Below are positions 28,013 to 37,500 of a stretch of DNA of 64,000 nt, in pieces (the first letter of the stretch is position 1; the number at the start of each line of letters is the position of its first letter). The DNA lies in assembly GCA_027493525.1 (NCBI GenBank), contig JAOSKN010000001.1:1116001-1180000 (forward strand), read 5' to 3'. A program made the position numbers and the translations under genes. Below the pieces are notes generated by a model that saw only the letters and a program-made list of their open reading frames with translations, was not told where the DNA came from and made no database searches. This DNA comes from Planctomycetota bacterium (GTDB lineage: Bacteria; Planctomycetota; SZUA-567; H5-PLA8).

Positions 28013-30562
28013 ATGCGAACCTGGGTATGGATTCTGGCGCTCCTGGGCTCGTGCGCGTGCGCCGCGGAGGGGCTGGTCTCGGAGGCGCCGGAGCCGCGCC
28101 CCGCGCTTCCGCCGGGGGTCGAGGCCTACGCCCCGCCCGCCCGCCCCGTCACGGCGGGTGAGCGGATCGGGATCAGCGAGATCACGCGGACGGGCGGGCC
28201 TTCCGAGTCGCTGGCGATCGCCGGCTACGGCTTCGACGCGCAGACCCAGTTCATCGTCTTTGGGCAACACGGCGGCGCGAAGCATGAAGGCGCGGCGGCG
28301 GTCCGTTCGATCGACGCCTTCCGCGCGGTGGTGACGCTGCCCGCCGAACTACCGGCCGAGAGCCTGTACCTGGTCTGGCCCGTCAACGGCGCGGCCTGCG
28401 GCGCGCCGGCCGCGGTGAACCGCGCGGAGCTGTGGTATACGCTGCCCTGCCTGGCCGCGCCCGGCGAGACGATCGGCGTCTACGGCCGCAATCTGGCGAA
28501 GGGGCCCGACGCGCCGGCGTGGGTGTACCTGCGCAAAAGGGGCGAGACGGGGCCGGGGCGGCTGCTGGCCGCCGCGAGCAGCAATCCCTACCGGGTCGAG
28601 GTCGCCCTGCCGGACGACCTGCCGCTCGGCGAGTACGAGGTCTACCTGCACAACGGCCTGGGCGGCGAGCTGGGTTGGGCGTCCCTGCATGCCTTGCACG
28701 GCGGCGCCACGGCGAACTCCCATCTGACGGTGGAGGCGCCGAAGGCATGGAGCGGGCCAACCTTCAACGTGCGGGACTTCGGCGCGAAGGGCGATGGCCG
28801 CACCGACGACACCGCGGCGGCGCTCGCGGCCCTCGCCAAGGCCAACGCCACGGCCCGCGCCACGCTGCACTTCCCCGCCGGGAGCTACCTGCTCTCGGAG
28901 CCGCTCGCCACCGTCAGCGGCCCCGACAAGACGGGCATGCGGATCACCGGCGAGGGCATGTCCAAGACCTTCATCAAAGGGAATCCGGCCAAACTGCCGA
29001 AGCAACTGCTGATCATGGAAGGCAACGACATCGAGCTGCGCGATCTGGCCCTGGACATCAATTACCTCGGCGAGGCCGAGAAGTTTTACCGCGACGCGAA
29101 ACGGCCCGCATACGATCCCGAGCGCGATCTCGAGCTGCAGCGCAAGCGCGAACAACTGGACGCGGAGAAGGCGGCGGCGCGGAAGGCGGAGCAGGAGCGG
29201 GCCGCCAAACTGAAGGCCTGGCAGCGGGACAAGGCCAACCAGGGCAAGCCGGTTCCGCCGGAGCTTCAACCGCCGCCCAAGCCCGAACTGGCGCCCAAGC
29301 AGGAGAAGCCGCCCGAACCGGGGTTCGTGCTCCAGGCCAAGGGCTACCATTCCGGCACGCGGCTGATCAACTGCGTGATCGACGCGGAGCGCTGGCGCTG
29401 CAGCTTCCAGGGCCTGGCGAACGCGCGGATCGAGAACTGCGACATCGTGGCCAAGGAGTTCCTCATCGGCTGCCCCAAGCACACGCTCATCGACCGCTGC
29501 CACTTCTTCGCGCGAGCCGACGCGCCGGTGATGCTGTACGCCTTCGGCGGCTGGTGCAACGCGATCACCCGCTGCACCGGACGGGACTACATGCCCGGGA
29601 CCTACGACACGGCCATGGGGCGCTTCTATACGGTGAGCGCCTACGGGAACCGCTGCGAGAACACGTACCTTGCCGAGAACGAGACCTTCGACCTGACCGT
29701 CCAGCCGATGCATTTCAACCAGAACTCCGGCGAGCAGATCATGTGGGAGTTCATCGACCCGATCAGCACGCAGGCGCCCAAGGCGGCCGACGCGCAGTCC
29801 GTGACGTTTGCGGAGGCGTTCAAGAACGAGAAGATCGACTGGTACGCCACCGCCGCCGTCGTGGCCGGCAAGGGCCTGGGGCAGTACCGGCAGGTCGAGA
29901 AGTACGACCCGGCCAGCGGTCGGATCTCGCTGCGGCGCCCCTGGGCCGTCGCGCCGGACGAGAAGAGCAGCGTGACGATCTGCCGCTCGGTCAACCGGCA
30001 GGTGGTCTACCGGAACCGGCTCGACGGCAAGCCGCGCGCGTACCGGAGCGAGAGCCACATCGCCTCGGCCGGCGTGGAACCCTTCGGGATCTCCTTCGAC
30101 CTGGTGGTCGACGGCAACACGTTCCACGAGATTCGTTCCGGGTTGGCGATCTGCGGCCCCGCGCAGCACCACCTCTACCAGAACAACGTCTTCCAGACCG
30201 GGCGCTGGGGCATCCAGCGGTTGTCGGCCGGCCCCGACACGTTCGGCGTGGTCGCGCGCCGCAACCGCTTCGACGGGATGCTCGAGACGGGCGTGGCCTT
30301 TTGGGGCAACGGCCCGGCCGGGGCCTCCTGCGTGATCGAGAACAACGACTTCGTGAACCTGCCGGTGGGCGTCCAGGTCGGCACGGCCAAGTCCACCTCG
30401 GATAACCAGCAGATCCTCGTCCACCGCAACCGGTTTTCGCTTGGCGCCGCGCCCGCGAAGGAGGCGACCGTGATCCGCGCGCAGGCGCAGGATCTGGTCC
30501 TGGACGTCGAGAATATCGCGAAGGATTACCCGTCGACCTGGTCGGCCTTCCCGGGCAAATAG
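28013..30562 (+). CDS. Secreted pectate-lyase-fold (right-handed beta-helix) protein with Ig-like N-terminus
   Basis: 849 residues, signal peptide MRTWVWILALLGSCACAAEG. Residues about 45-235 look like two Ig/IPT-like domains (LAIAGYGFDAQTQFIVFG, IGVYGRNLAKGPDAPAW). From about residue 250 a Pectate_lyase_3-type beta-helix starts with FNVRDFGAKGDGRTDDTAAA and continues with RLINCVIDAERWRCS, ARIENCDIVAKEF and YRNRLDG. A charged helical insertion at about residues 365-438 (LELQRKREQLDAEKAAARK, then Pro-rich) interrupts the helix. The family includes polysaccharide lyases and phage-type depolymerases; no catalytic set is assigned. The ATG at 28013 follows GGGAGACGG and starts the signal peptide. 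Confidence 0.85.
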   Translation: MRTWVWILALLGSCACAAEGLVSEAPEPRPALPPGVEAYAPPARPVTAGERIGISEITRTGGPSESLAIAGYGFDAQTQFIVFGQHGGAKHEGAAAVRSIDAFRAVVTLPAELPAESLYLVWPVNGAACGAPAAVNRAELWYTLPCLAAPGETIGVYGRNLAKGPDAPAWVYLRKRGETGPGRLLAAASSNPYRVEVALPDDLPLGEYEVYLHNGLGGELGWASLHALHGGATANSHLTVEAPKAWSGPTFNVRDFGAKGDGRTDDTAAALAALAKANATARATLHFPAGSYLLSEPLATVSGPDKTGMRITGEGMSKTFIKGNPAKLPKQLLIMEGNDIELRDLALDINYLGEAEKFYRDAKRPAYDPERDLELQRKREQLDAEKAAARKAEQERAAKLKAWQRDKANQGKPVPPELQPPPKPELAPKQEKPPEPGFVLQAKGYHSGTRLINCVIDAERWRCSFQGLANARIENCDIVAKEFLIGCPKHTLIDRCHFFARADAPVMLYAFGGWCNAITRCTGRDYMPGTYDTAMGRFYTVSAYGNRCENTYLAENETFDLTVQPMHFNQNSGEQIMWEFIDPISTQAPKAADAQSVTFAEAFKNEKIDWYATAAVVAGKGLGQYRQVEKYDPASGRISLRRPWAVAPDEKSSVTICRSVNRQVVYRNRLDGKPRAYRSESHIASAGVEPFGISFDLVVDGNTFHEIRSGLAICGPAQHHLYQNNVFQTGRWGIQRLSAGPDTFGVVARRNRFDGMLETGVAFWGNGPAGASCVIENNDFVNLPVGVQVGTAKSTSDNQQILVHRNRFSLGAAPAKEATVIRAQAQDLVLDVENIAKDYPSTWSAFPGK

Positions 30563-30608
30563 CGCGCGGCGCGTCCGGCGCATCGTGGACACAAGGAGAG
30601 CGCCCCGC

Positions 30609-32808
30609 ATGCCCTTCCGCTTCCCGCCGCTCGCGCTCCTGCTGCTGGCCGCGCACGGCCTCGCCGCCGGCGAACTGACTCTCGAGGCGCTGCTCGACCG
30701 CGAGGATCCTCCGCGCCTGGTGCCCTATAAGGAGGTCGATGGCGTCCGCCTGCACCTGCATGTCTACGCGCCCGAGAAGCGCGAGGCGGGCGCGGCCTTG
30801 CCCGCGATCCTGGCGATTCACGGCGGCGGCTGGGAGCATCCCGGGCCGGCCCATACCGCCCACCTGTGCCGCTACCTGGCCCTGCGCGGGATGGTGGCAG
30901 CGAACCTCGAATACCGCCTGGTGAACCGCACCACGACCCGGCGGATCCCGGAGGCGATGGCCGACTGCCGCGACGCGCTGCGCTACATGCAGGAGCATGC
31001 CGGGGAATTGGGCCTCGACCCGCAGCGCATCGTGGTGGCCGGGGATTCCGCCGGCGGGCACCTCGCCGCGACCCTGGGGCTGGGTCTCGCGCCGCCGGGC
31101 TACGGGGACGCGGCCCCGCTGCCCGCGGCCATGGCGCTCTACAATCCGTGCCTCGACCTGCAGGCCCTGCCGTGGATGAAAGGCCACGCCGGCATCGCGC
31201 CGCCGCCGGGACAGGAGGACGCGGGCGACTGGCAGGAGCGCGCGCGGCCGCTCTCGCCCGCCCAGCACGTGCGCGCGGGGCTTCCGCCGGCGCTGCTGAT
31301 CCACGGCGCCGAAGACGGGGTCGTGCCGGTGGCGCAGGCCGACGCCTTCGCGCAGGCGCTCAAAGGCCAAGAACCGCGTCGCCTACCACCGGATGAAGGG
31401 CTGGAACCACGCCTTCGTCGTGCCCGGATACGGTTCCGACGCGCAGGTGGTGGAAACGCTGCGGCTGACGGACGCGTTCCTGGGCGGCCTCGGCTACCTG
31501 GAAGGCAAGCCGACGCTCGCCGAACGCTGGGCGCCGCCAGAGTATCACGATCTATTCAGCGCGGCGGAACTGGCCAAGCCGAACGTCAAGGCGCGCAGCT
31601 TTACCTTCGAGGACTTCCCGTACCTCGACGGCCAGTGGCAGGGGATCTTCACCGACAGCGACGGAGACACCTGGTTCAGCATCAGCAGCCATTCGGGGTT
31701 GCATCACGCCCAGGTATTCCGTTACCGGCCTTCGCTCGACCGCGTCGAACACGTCGCGGACCTCGGGCAGGTCGTCGGGGAGAAGCTGGCCGAACGTTCC
31801 GACAGCGTGCCGGAGGGCAAGATTCACAGCGAGATGTTCCAGGACGGCGAGCGCATCCTCTGCGCCACGACCGACGCGCACCGCCTGCATGAGGAGGTCT
31901 ACACGGGCGGCTACTGGCTCTCGATCGAGCGCAAGACGGGGAAGATCGAGAACCTGGGGCGGACCGCCGCGGCGGACGGGCTGCTCTGCGCCGGTTACGA
32001 CCACGCCCAGAAGCTGCTCTACGGGCACACCAACGTGAAGGGCCTGCTGACCCGTTTCGATCCGGCCACGCGGCAGGAAAAGGTGCTGGGCTTCCCCTGG
32101 GAAGGGAGCAACCGCCCCTGGCCCCGCGGCCTGTGCCTGATGTTCACCGGCGACGGGCGCGTCTACGGCGGGCGGCCGCCGCGCAATTCGTTCTGGGAGT
32201 ACGACCCGGCGACGCAGGCCTTCCGCACGTTCCGCCCCGAGCAGCCGGACCCCGAGGAGATCCACGAAGGCTGCGAGGCGAAGCTGCGCGAGCAATGGGA
32301 AGGCAGCTCGCTGCACCTGGCCCGCTGGGACGAGGCGGACCGCTGCTTCTATTTCGTGCGCAGCTTCGACGAGATGCTCTGCCGGTTCTTTCCGCCCGAG
32401 CAGGCCGGCGGCGCGGGGCGCGTGGAGGCGCTGCGCCGCCTGCGCCCGCCCGGCCTGGAGATGCGCTACGGCAATCGCGCCGCGTCCTGCACGCTCACGA
32501 TCCACCGGCGCACCGTGTACTACACGCCGAACACCGGCTGGGGCGGCGTGACGGGGCTGGTCAGCTACAACCTGGATACGAAGGCCTGGACGGATCACGG
32601 CCCGCTGCGCGTCGAAGGGCGGCGGCGGGTCTGCGAGGTCCACAGCCTGAGCGCGGGCGCGGACGGGCGGCTGTTCATGGTCGCCTTCGTCTACAGCAAG
32701 CCGGGCATCGAGCCGGTTCGGCCCTACGCCATGCGCGACAAATACCCCTTCCATCCGCGCTTCGTGATCGTGGACCCGAAGACCGATTGCCTGCCGGGAA
32801 CGAAATAG
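30609..32808 (+). CDS. Secreted alpha/beta-hydrolase (esterase) fused to a beta-propeller (frame interrupted at about 31362-31366)
   Basis: About 732 residues if one extra base is removed. Signal peptide FRFPPLALLLLAAHGLAAG. The hydrolase domain (about 30-290) has the oxyanion motif AIHGGGWEHPG, the nucleophile elbow VVAGDSAGGHLAA, an acid in LLIHGAEDGVVPVA, and, after the frame change, the catalytic His in MKGWNHAFVVPG. Reading CTC AAG GCC AAG in place of CTC AAA GGC CAA restores the frame. The C-terminal part (about 300-730) is a WD/YVTN-like propeller (IFTDSDGDTWFSISSHSG, LLYGHTNVKGLLTRFD, VYGGRPPRNSFWEYD). It resembles BD-FAE-type carbohydrate esterases. AAGGAGAG precedes the ATG by 7 bp. 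Confidence 0.78.
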
Positions 32809-32852
32809 CGGGCGCGCGCTTCCATCATTCACCGCCAGCGAGGAACCTGAGC

Positions 32853-34547
32853 ATGCCGACCGAGAGGATGTACAGCGGGGCGCTCTGCGGCCTGCTCCTG
32901 ATGCTCGCCGCGCCGGGCGCCCGCGCGGAGACGGCCATCGGCGATTGGGGGCACTTCATCAGCTACACGCCCACGGTGTTTCTGAGCAATCCCGAGGGCA
33001 AGGCCTTCCGCGTCAAGGTTCACGTGATGCAATGGGGCACGCACGCCTGGCCGCGCGACCACCTGGAACTGCGCCTGTGCGGACCCGACGGCGCGCCGAT
33101 CGTGGACGGGAAACAGCCGCTGGCGGATTCGGCTGTCGTCCTGGAGGCGCCCGCGGGCCAACCGGGCGTCTACCGGCTCCATACAACGGACAACGTCTGG
33201 ATCGAGTCCTCGCTCGAGCGTTCGGTCGTCTGGACCGGCGTGCCCGGGACGCACCTGATGGACGACGAGCCCATCGACGATCCGGCGACGGGCAAGAAGC
33301 GCAAGCCGTTCTTCTACGAGAAGAAGTGCCCCGCGGTCTTCCAGGCCTCGGTGCCGCGGCGCTGGTGGTTCTGGGTGCCTCCGGAGACACGGACCTTCTC
33401 ATGCCGGGCGATGCGCGCCGACCGCTGCATGTCGCAGCGCGAGGACTGGGGCTACTTCATCGTCAGCCCGCGGGGACAGCGCATCCGCGCGCTCTGGGGG
33501 CAGCCGCCCCACACCGCGGGGAAGGCGTACCGCCAGGAGCAGGCCGTGGAGGTCGAGGTCGAACCCGGCGCGGGCGGGCGGTTCTGGTGCCTGGAGGTGA
33601 GCCTCGGCGATTCCCACCAGTACTCGAACATCAACTTCGCCCTGGAAGGCGTGCCCCCTTATCTCGCGCGCAGCGCGGAGGAATGGTTCAATCCCGAGAC
33701 CGGCAAGGCGCCGGACGTGCGGCTTTACGACGAGACGCCGTTCATGCAGTCGGCAAAGACCGAGATGCTGAAGGAGCAGTGGCCGGCGTTGCAGCATTTC
33801 TCCCCCTGCCCGGCGCTGGGCGACCCGGACGGCATCGAGGTGCTGGGCGACGCGGTCATGGCGTTGTGGAACCCCGAGAACCGCGAACTCGGCTACCGCA
33901 TCGGAACCTACCTGCCGCGCGACGGGTTCAAGGGCGGCGCGCAGGCCGCGGTGAAGATCGCGAACGGGCAGGCTCGGACGATCCTGGACGAGAAGCTGCC
34001 CATGCAGCACCTGCATAACGAACACGGCGCGCCGACGCACACGCTGAAGGACGCCGAAGGGGTCTGCCGCGTCACGGTCGAAGGCGTGGAACGCTTCATC
34101 ACCTTCACGTATCCGGCCACGCCCCTGGTGCTCGTGGGCGCGCCGGTCGAGGGCGACTGGAAGCGGTTCAAGTTCACCGCCTGCGCGCCGCGCAACTGGT
34201 ACTTCTTCGTGCCCAAGGGCGTCCGCGGTTTCCAGGTCCGGGCCAAGGCGCAGTTGCCGACGGACGTGTTGAACCTCGAGATTTGCGCCCCCGACCGGAC
34301 GATGGCGCTGATCTACGACCGCCAGGGCGAGCGCACCGTCGAGGTGCCCGCGGGCCTGGATGGCCGGATCTGGTATCTCAGGCCGTCGGTGGGAAGCGCC
34401 ACGCGCATGGTCACCGAGCGCGGGCCGGACTTCAGGTATCAGGATCTGCCGCTGGAATTGGACCTGAAGGGCGTGCCCGGCTACCTGGCGCCGACCTGGG
34501 AACAGTGGTTCGACCCCGAGGCGCCCAAGCCGCCGCTATCGCGCTGA
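32853..34547 (+). CDS. Secreted protein of unknown function
   Basis: 564 residues with a signal peptide (SGALCGLLLMLAAPGARAE, residues 8-26). The mature part is rich in aromatic and beta-forming residues and seems to contain two related halves: RRWWFWVPPETRTFSCRA against RNWYFFVPKGVRGFQVRA, each followed by a block on the output of a unit (DWGYFIVSPRGQRI; DRTMALIYDRQGER) and by LEGVPPYLARSAEEWFNPE against LKGVPGYLAPTWEQWFDPE. An internal duplication of a jelly-roll-like sugar-binding domain is plausible but not provable here. GAGGAA precedes the ATG. It ends convergently 43 bp from the giant gene. Confidence 0.75.
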   Translation: MPTERMYSGALCGLLLMLAAPGARAETAIGDWGHFISYTPTVFLSNPEGKAFRVKVHVMQWGTHAWPRDHLELRLCGPDGAPIVDGKQPLADSAVVLEAPAGQPGVYRLHTTDNVWIESSLERSVVWTGVPGTHLMDDEPIDDPATGKKRKPFFYEKKCPAVFQASVPRRWWFWVPPETRTFSCRAMRADRCMSQREDWGYFIVSPRGQRIRALWGQPPHTAGKAYRQEQAVEVEVEPGAGGRFWCLEVSLGDSHQYSNINFALEGVPPYLARSAEEWFNPETGKAPDVRLYDETPFMQSAKTEMLKEQWPALQHFSPCPALGDPDGIEVLGDAVMALWNPENRELGYRIGTYLPRDGFKGGAQAAVKIANGQARTILDEKLPMQHLHNEHGAPTHTLKDAEGVCRVTVEGVERFITFTYPATPLVLVGAPVEGDWKRFKFTACAPRNWYFFVPKGVRGFQVRAKAQLPTDVLNLEICAPDRTMALIYDRQGERTVEVPAGLDGRIWYLRPSVGSATRMVTERGPDFRYQDLPLELDLKGVPGYLAPTWEQWFDPEAPKPPLSR

Positions 34548-34590
34548 GGCGCGAGGTTTCGCCGGCGCCGGGCTTCGGGAGGACCGGCGG

Positions 34591-37500
34591 TTACCGCTTC
34601 CAGGCCGTGCCGACGCGGAGGAGGCGGACGGTCTGCCGGCCGCCGACGCCGCCGAAGTCCAGCCGCACTTCCAGCGTCGCGCTCGCACGCGGGTCGCCCC
34701 GGCTGTCCAGCACCGGCGCGATCCCGAAGATGCCCTCACCCGCGCCCGCCTCGATCCAGTTCGTCACGATCGAGCACGAGCCCTTCGACTTCGTCAGGCG
34801 CACGTTCGCCACGCCCGTCGCCTCCAGCGGCTGCCGGTTCGCGTCCGTGCGCGGCCGCGTGTACAGGTAGAGGTCCCCGTTCCGCGTGGTGAAGAGCGCC
34901 CCGCCCACCGTCCCGTCGCCGGCCGTCTCCCCGAAATCCCCCAGTCCGATCTCCGCGCCCAGCGGCGCCTGCGTTGGATCGTAGGTCGTGCCCGCCATCG
35001 GCAGGAACGTCAGCGTCGCCGTCACCCGCTGCTTCAGCACGCCCCTCTGGTTCACCTGCGTCACCTGCGCGCGCTCCACGATGAAGAGCCCGCCCGGCAG
35101 TTCGTACCCCGACCCGGCGAGGCGGAACGCGCCGCGCCCGGTCGTATTCGCGCGCGCCTGGCTGTAGCGCGTCCCCAGCACTGCGATTCCGGTCCACGCG
35201 CCGATGCGAAGCTCCAGCGGCAGCGTCACCAGGCGGTTCGAGATCCCTCCGCCGTCCGCCGCCCCGTACGCCGCCAGCGCCGTCGCGTAATCGATCTGGC
35301 TGACCGAGACGCTGAACGCGCCCGTCTTCGGGCTGAAGCTCGCTCTCAGGTTCGGCTTCGCGCCGCGCGGCGACTGCCATTGCACGCTGCTCGAAGAGAC
35401 CCGCGCCGGCGCCGCCAGCGTCGCCGCGACCCCGCCGAATTCCAGTGTCAGCGGCTGCCCGGCGAGGTCCTCGGGGTTCAGCCCCGCCTCCACGAGGCCC
35501 TGCACGTTCAGCCTGCCCCGCACGCTCAGCGTATCCACCTCGGGCCCCGAGCGCGCCTGCGCGGCGAAGTTCAGCGCGTACGCGGCCTGGTCCACCTTCA
35601 GCTCCGTGTACTTGAGGATCCCGCTCACCGCGACGAACAGGTTCGCCGTGCCTTGGTGCCCCTGCGAATCCGTCACCGTCGCGATGACCTGGTACAGGCC
35701 GGCCTCGGCGTACATGTGCTCGGGATTCTGCTCGGTCGAGGTCTCGCCGTCGCCGAAGTCCCAGAGGTACGTGAACGTTTCGCCCGGATCGCCGTCGCTG
35801 GCCTCGGCGGTAAAGTCCAGCATGTCGCCGGGGTCGGCCTGCACCGGCAGGCTTACGCCCGCCGAGACGCTCAGCGTCGGTTCGTCGTCGACTGGATCGA
35901 TCGTCAGCGTCACCGTCGTCGCGGCCGAGACCCCGCCCGCCGCGTCCACGGCCCGGTACGTAAAGCCGTCCACCCCGAAGAAGTCGGCGACCGGCGTGTA
36001 GCTGAAGGTCCCGTCCGCCTCGAGGCTGAAACTCGCCGCGTGCGCCGGCCCGGCGAAGAGCGCGGCCGTCAGCGGCGTGTTGTTCTCGCCCGGCGCGCCG
36101 CCGTGCAGATCGCTGTCGTTGTTAAGCACGCTCGCCGCGTCGAGCGTCGTGTCCTCGTCGAGGTCGTAGGCGTCGGCCGCCGTGGCCGGCGGGTCGTTGA
36201 CCGAGTTCACCGTGAGCGCGACGCTCGTCACCGCCGAGAGGCCGCTCAGCGCGTCGGAAGCCCGGTAGGTGAAGCCGTCGGGACCGTGGTAGTTCGCCGC
36301 AGGCGTGTAGCTGAACGTGCCGTCGGCGTTAAACGTGAAGGCCGCCGCGTGCGAAGGCCCCTCCGCCAGCGCGGCCGTCAGCGGCGTGTTGTTCTCCCCC
36401 GGCGCGCCGCCGTGCAGGTCGCTGTCGTTGGACAGCACGCTCGCCGCGTCGAGCGTCGTGTCCTCGTCGAGTTCGTAGGCGTCCGAGGCCGCGGCCGGTG
36501 CGTCGTTGATCGAATTCACCGTCAACGCGACCGCCACCGGCGCGGAGGCCAGTCCCAAGGCATCCTTTGCGCGGTACGTAAAGCCGTCGGCGCCGTTGTA
36601 GTGCTCCGCGGGCGTGTACGCGAAGGTGCCGTCCGGGTTGAACGCGAAGGACGCGGCATGCGCGGGGCCTGACGCCAGTTCGGCCGTCAGCGGAAGATTG
36701 TTCTCGCCAGGATCGCCGCCGTGCAAGTCGCTGTCGTTGTTGAGCACGCTCGCGGCGTTAAGCGTGGCGTCCTCGTCCACGCTGTACCCATCGCCCGCGG
36801 GCGCGGGGGGCAAATTGATGCGGAAGCCGACGATCGCATCGCCCCCCGCCGCGCCGTCGCCCGAAGGCAGCGGCAGGCTCGCGCCGCCCGGCCCCGGATA
36901 CTCGCCGTCCAGCGGGTTCCCAACGAGGTCGCGGAGCCCGCCGGAGACGAAGCGCAGGCGGTAAAAATTGGACGACCACGTAACGTTGGTCAGATTCAGA
37001 CGGACCTGGTTGCCCTCTTCCAGGCTCACGCCCGCCGGAACAAGCTGCACGTCGTCCCCGGTCCCGAACGCGCCGTCGTCGCCCGCGCTCAGGAGATGCG
37101 CGTGGTCCGCGGTCACCGTCGCGGGGTCAAGCGCCTGCGTGAAGGTCGCCAGGATCTCATCGGGGCCGATGCTCAGAATGCCCGGCGTGAAGGAGAGCGC
37201 GGCCAGGTTTGGAATTGGGCTTTCGATGACGAAGCTCGCGACGAAGTCCCCGCCGGCTGAGCCGTCGCCGGATGGGAAGTCGCCGCCCGCGCCGGGGTAC
37301 TCGCCGTCGAGCGCGTTGGCGTGGGCGTCCCGCACTCCGCCGTCCAGCGGCGCGGACGAAGCCACGCGCAGTGGGTCGTCGGAGGCCGCGCTGGCGCTCC
37401 CGCCGAGGTAGCCGTGCAGGCCGTTGCCCGAGAAGTCGGTCACGGTCTGCCCCGTGCCGTCGAAGCGCCAGTAGCCGACGAGGCCGAACTCGCCGCCGTT

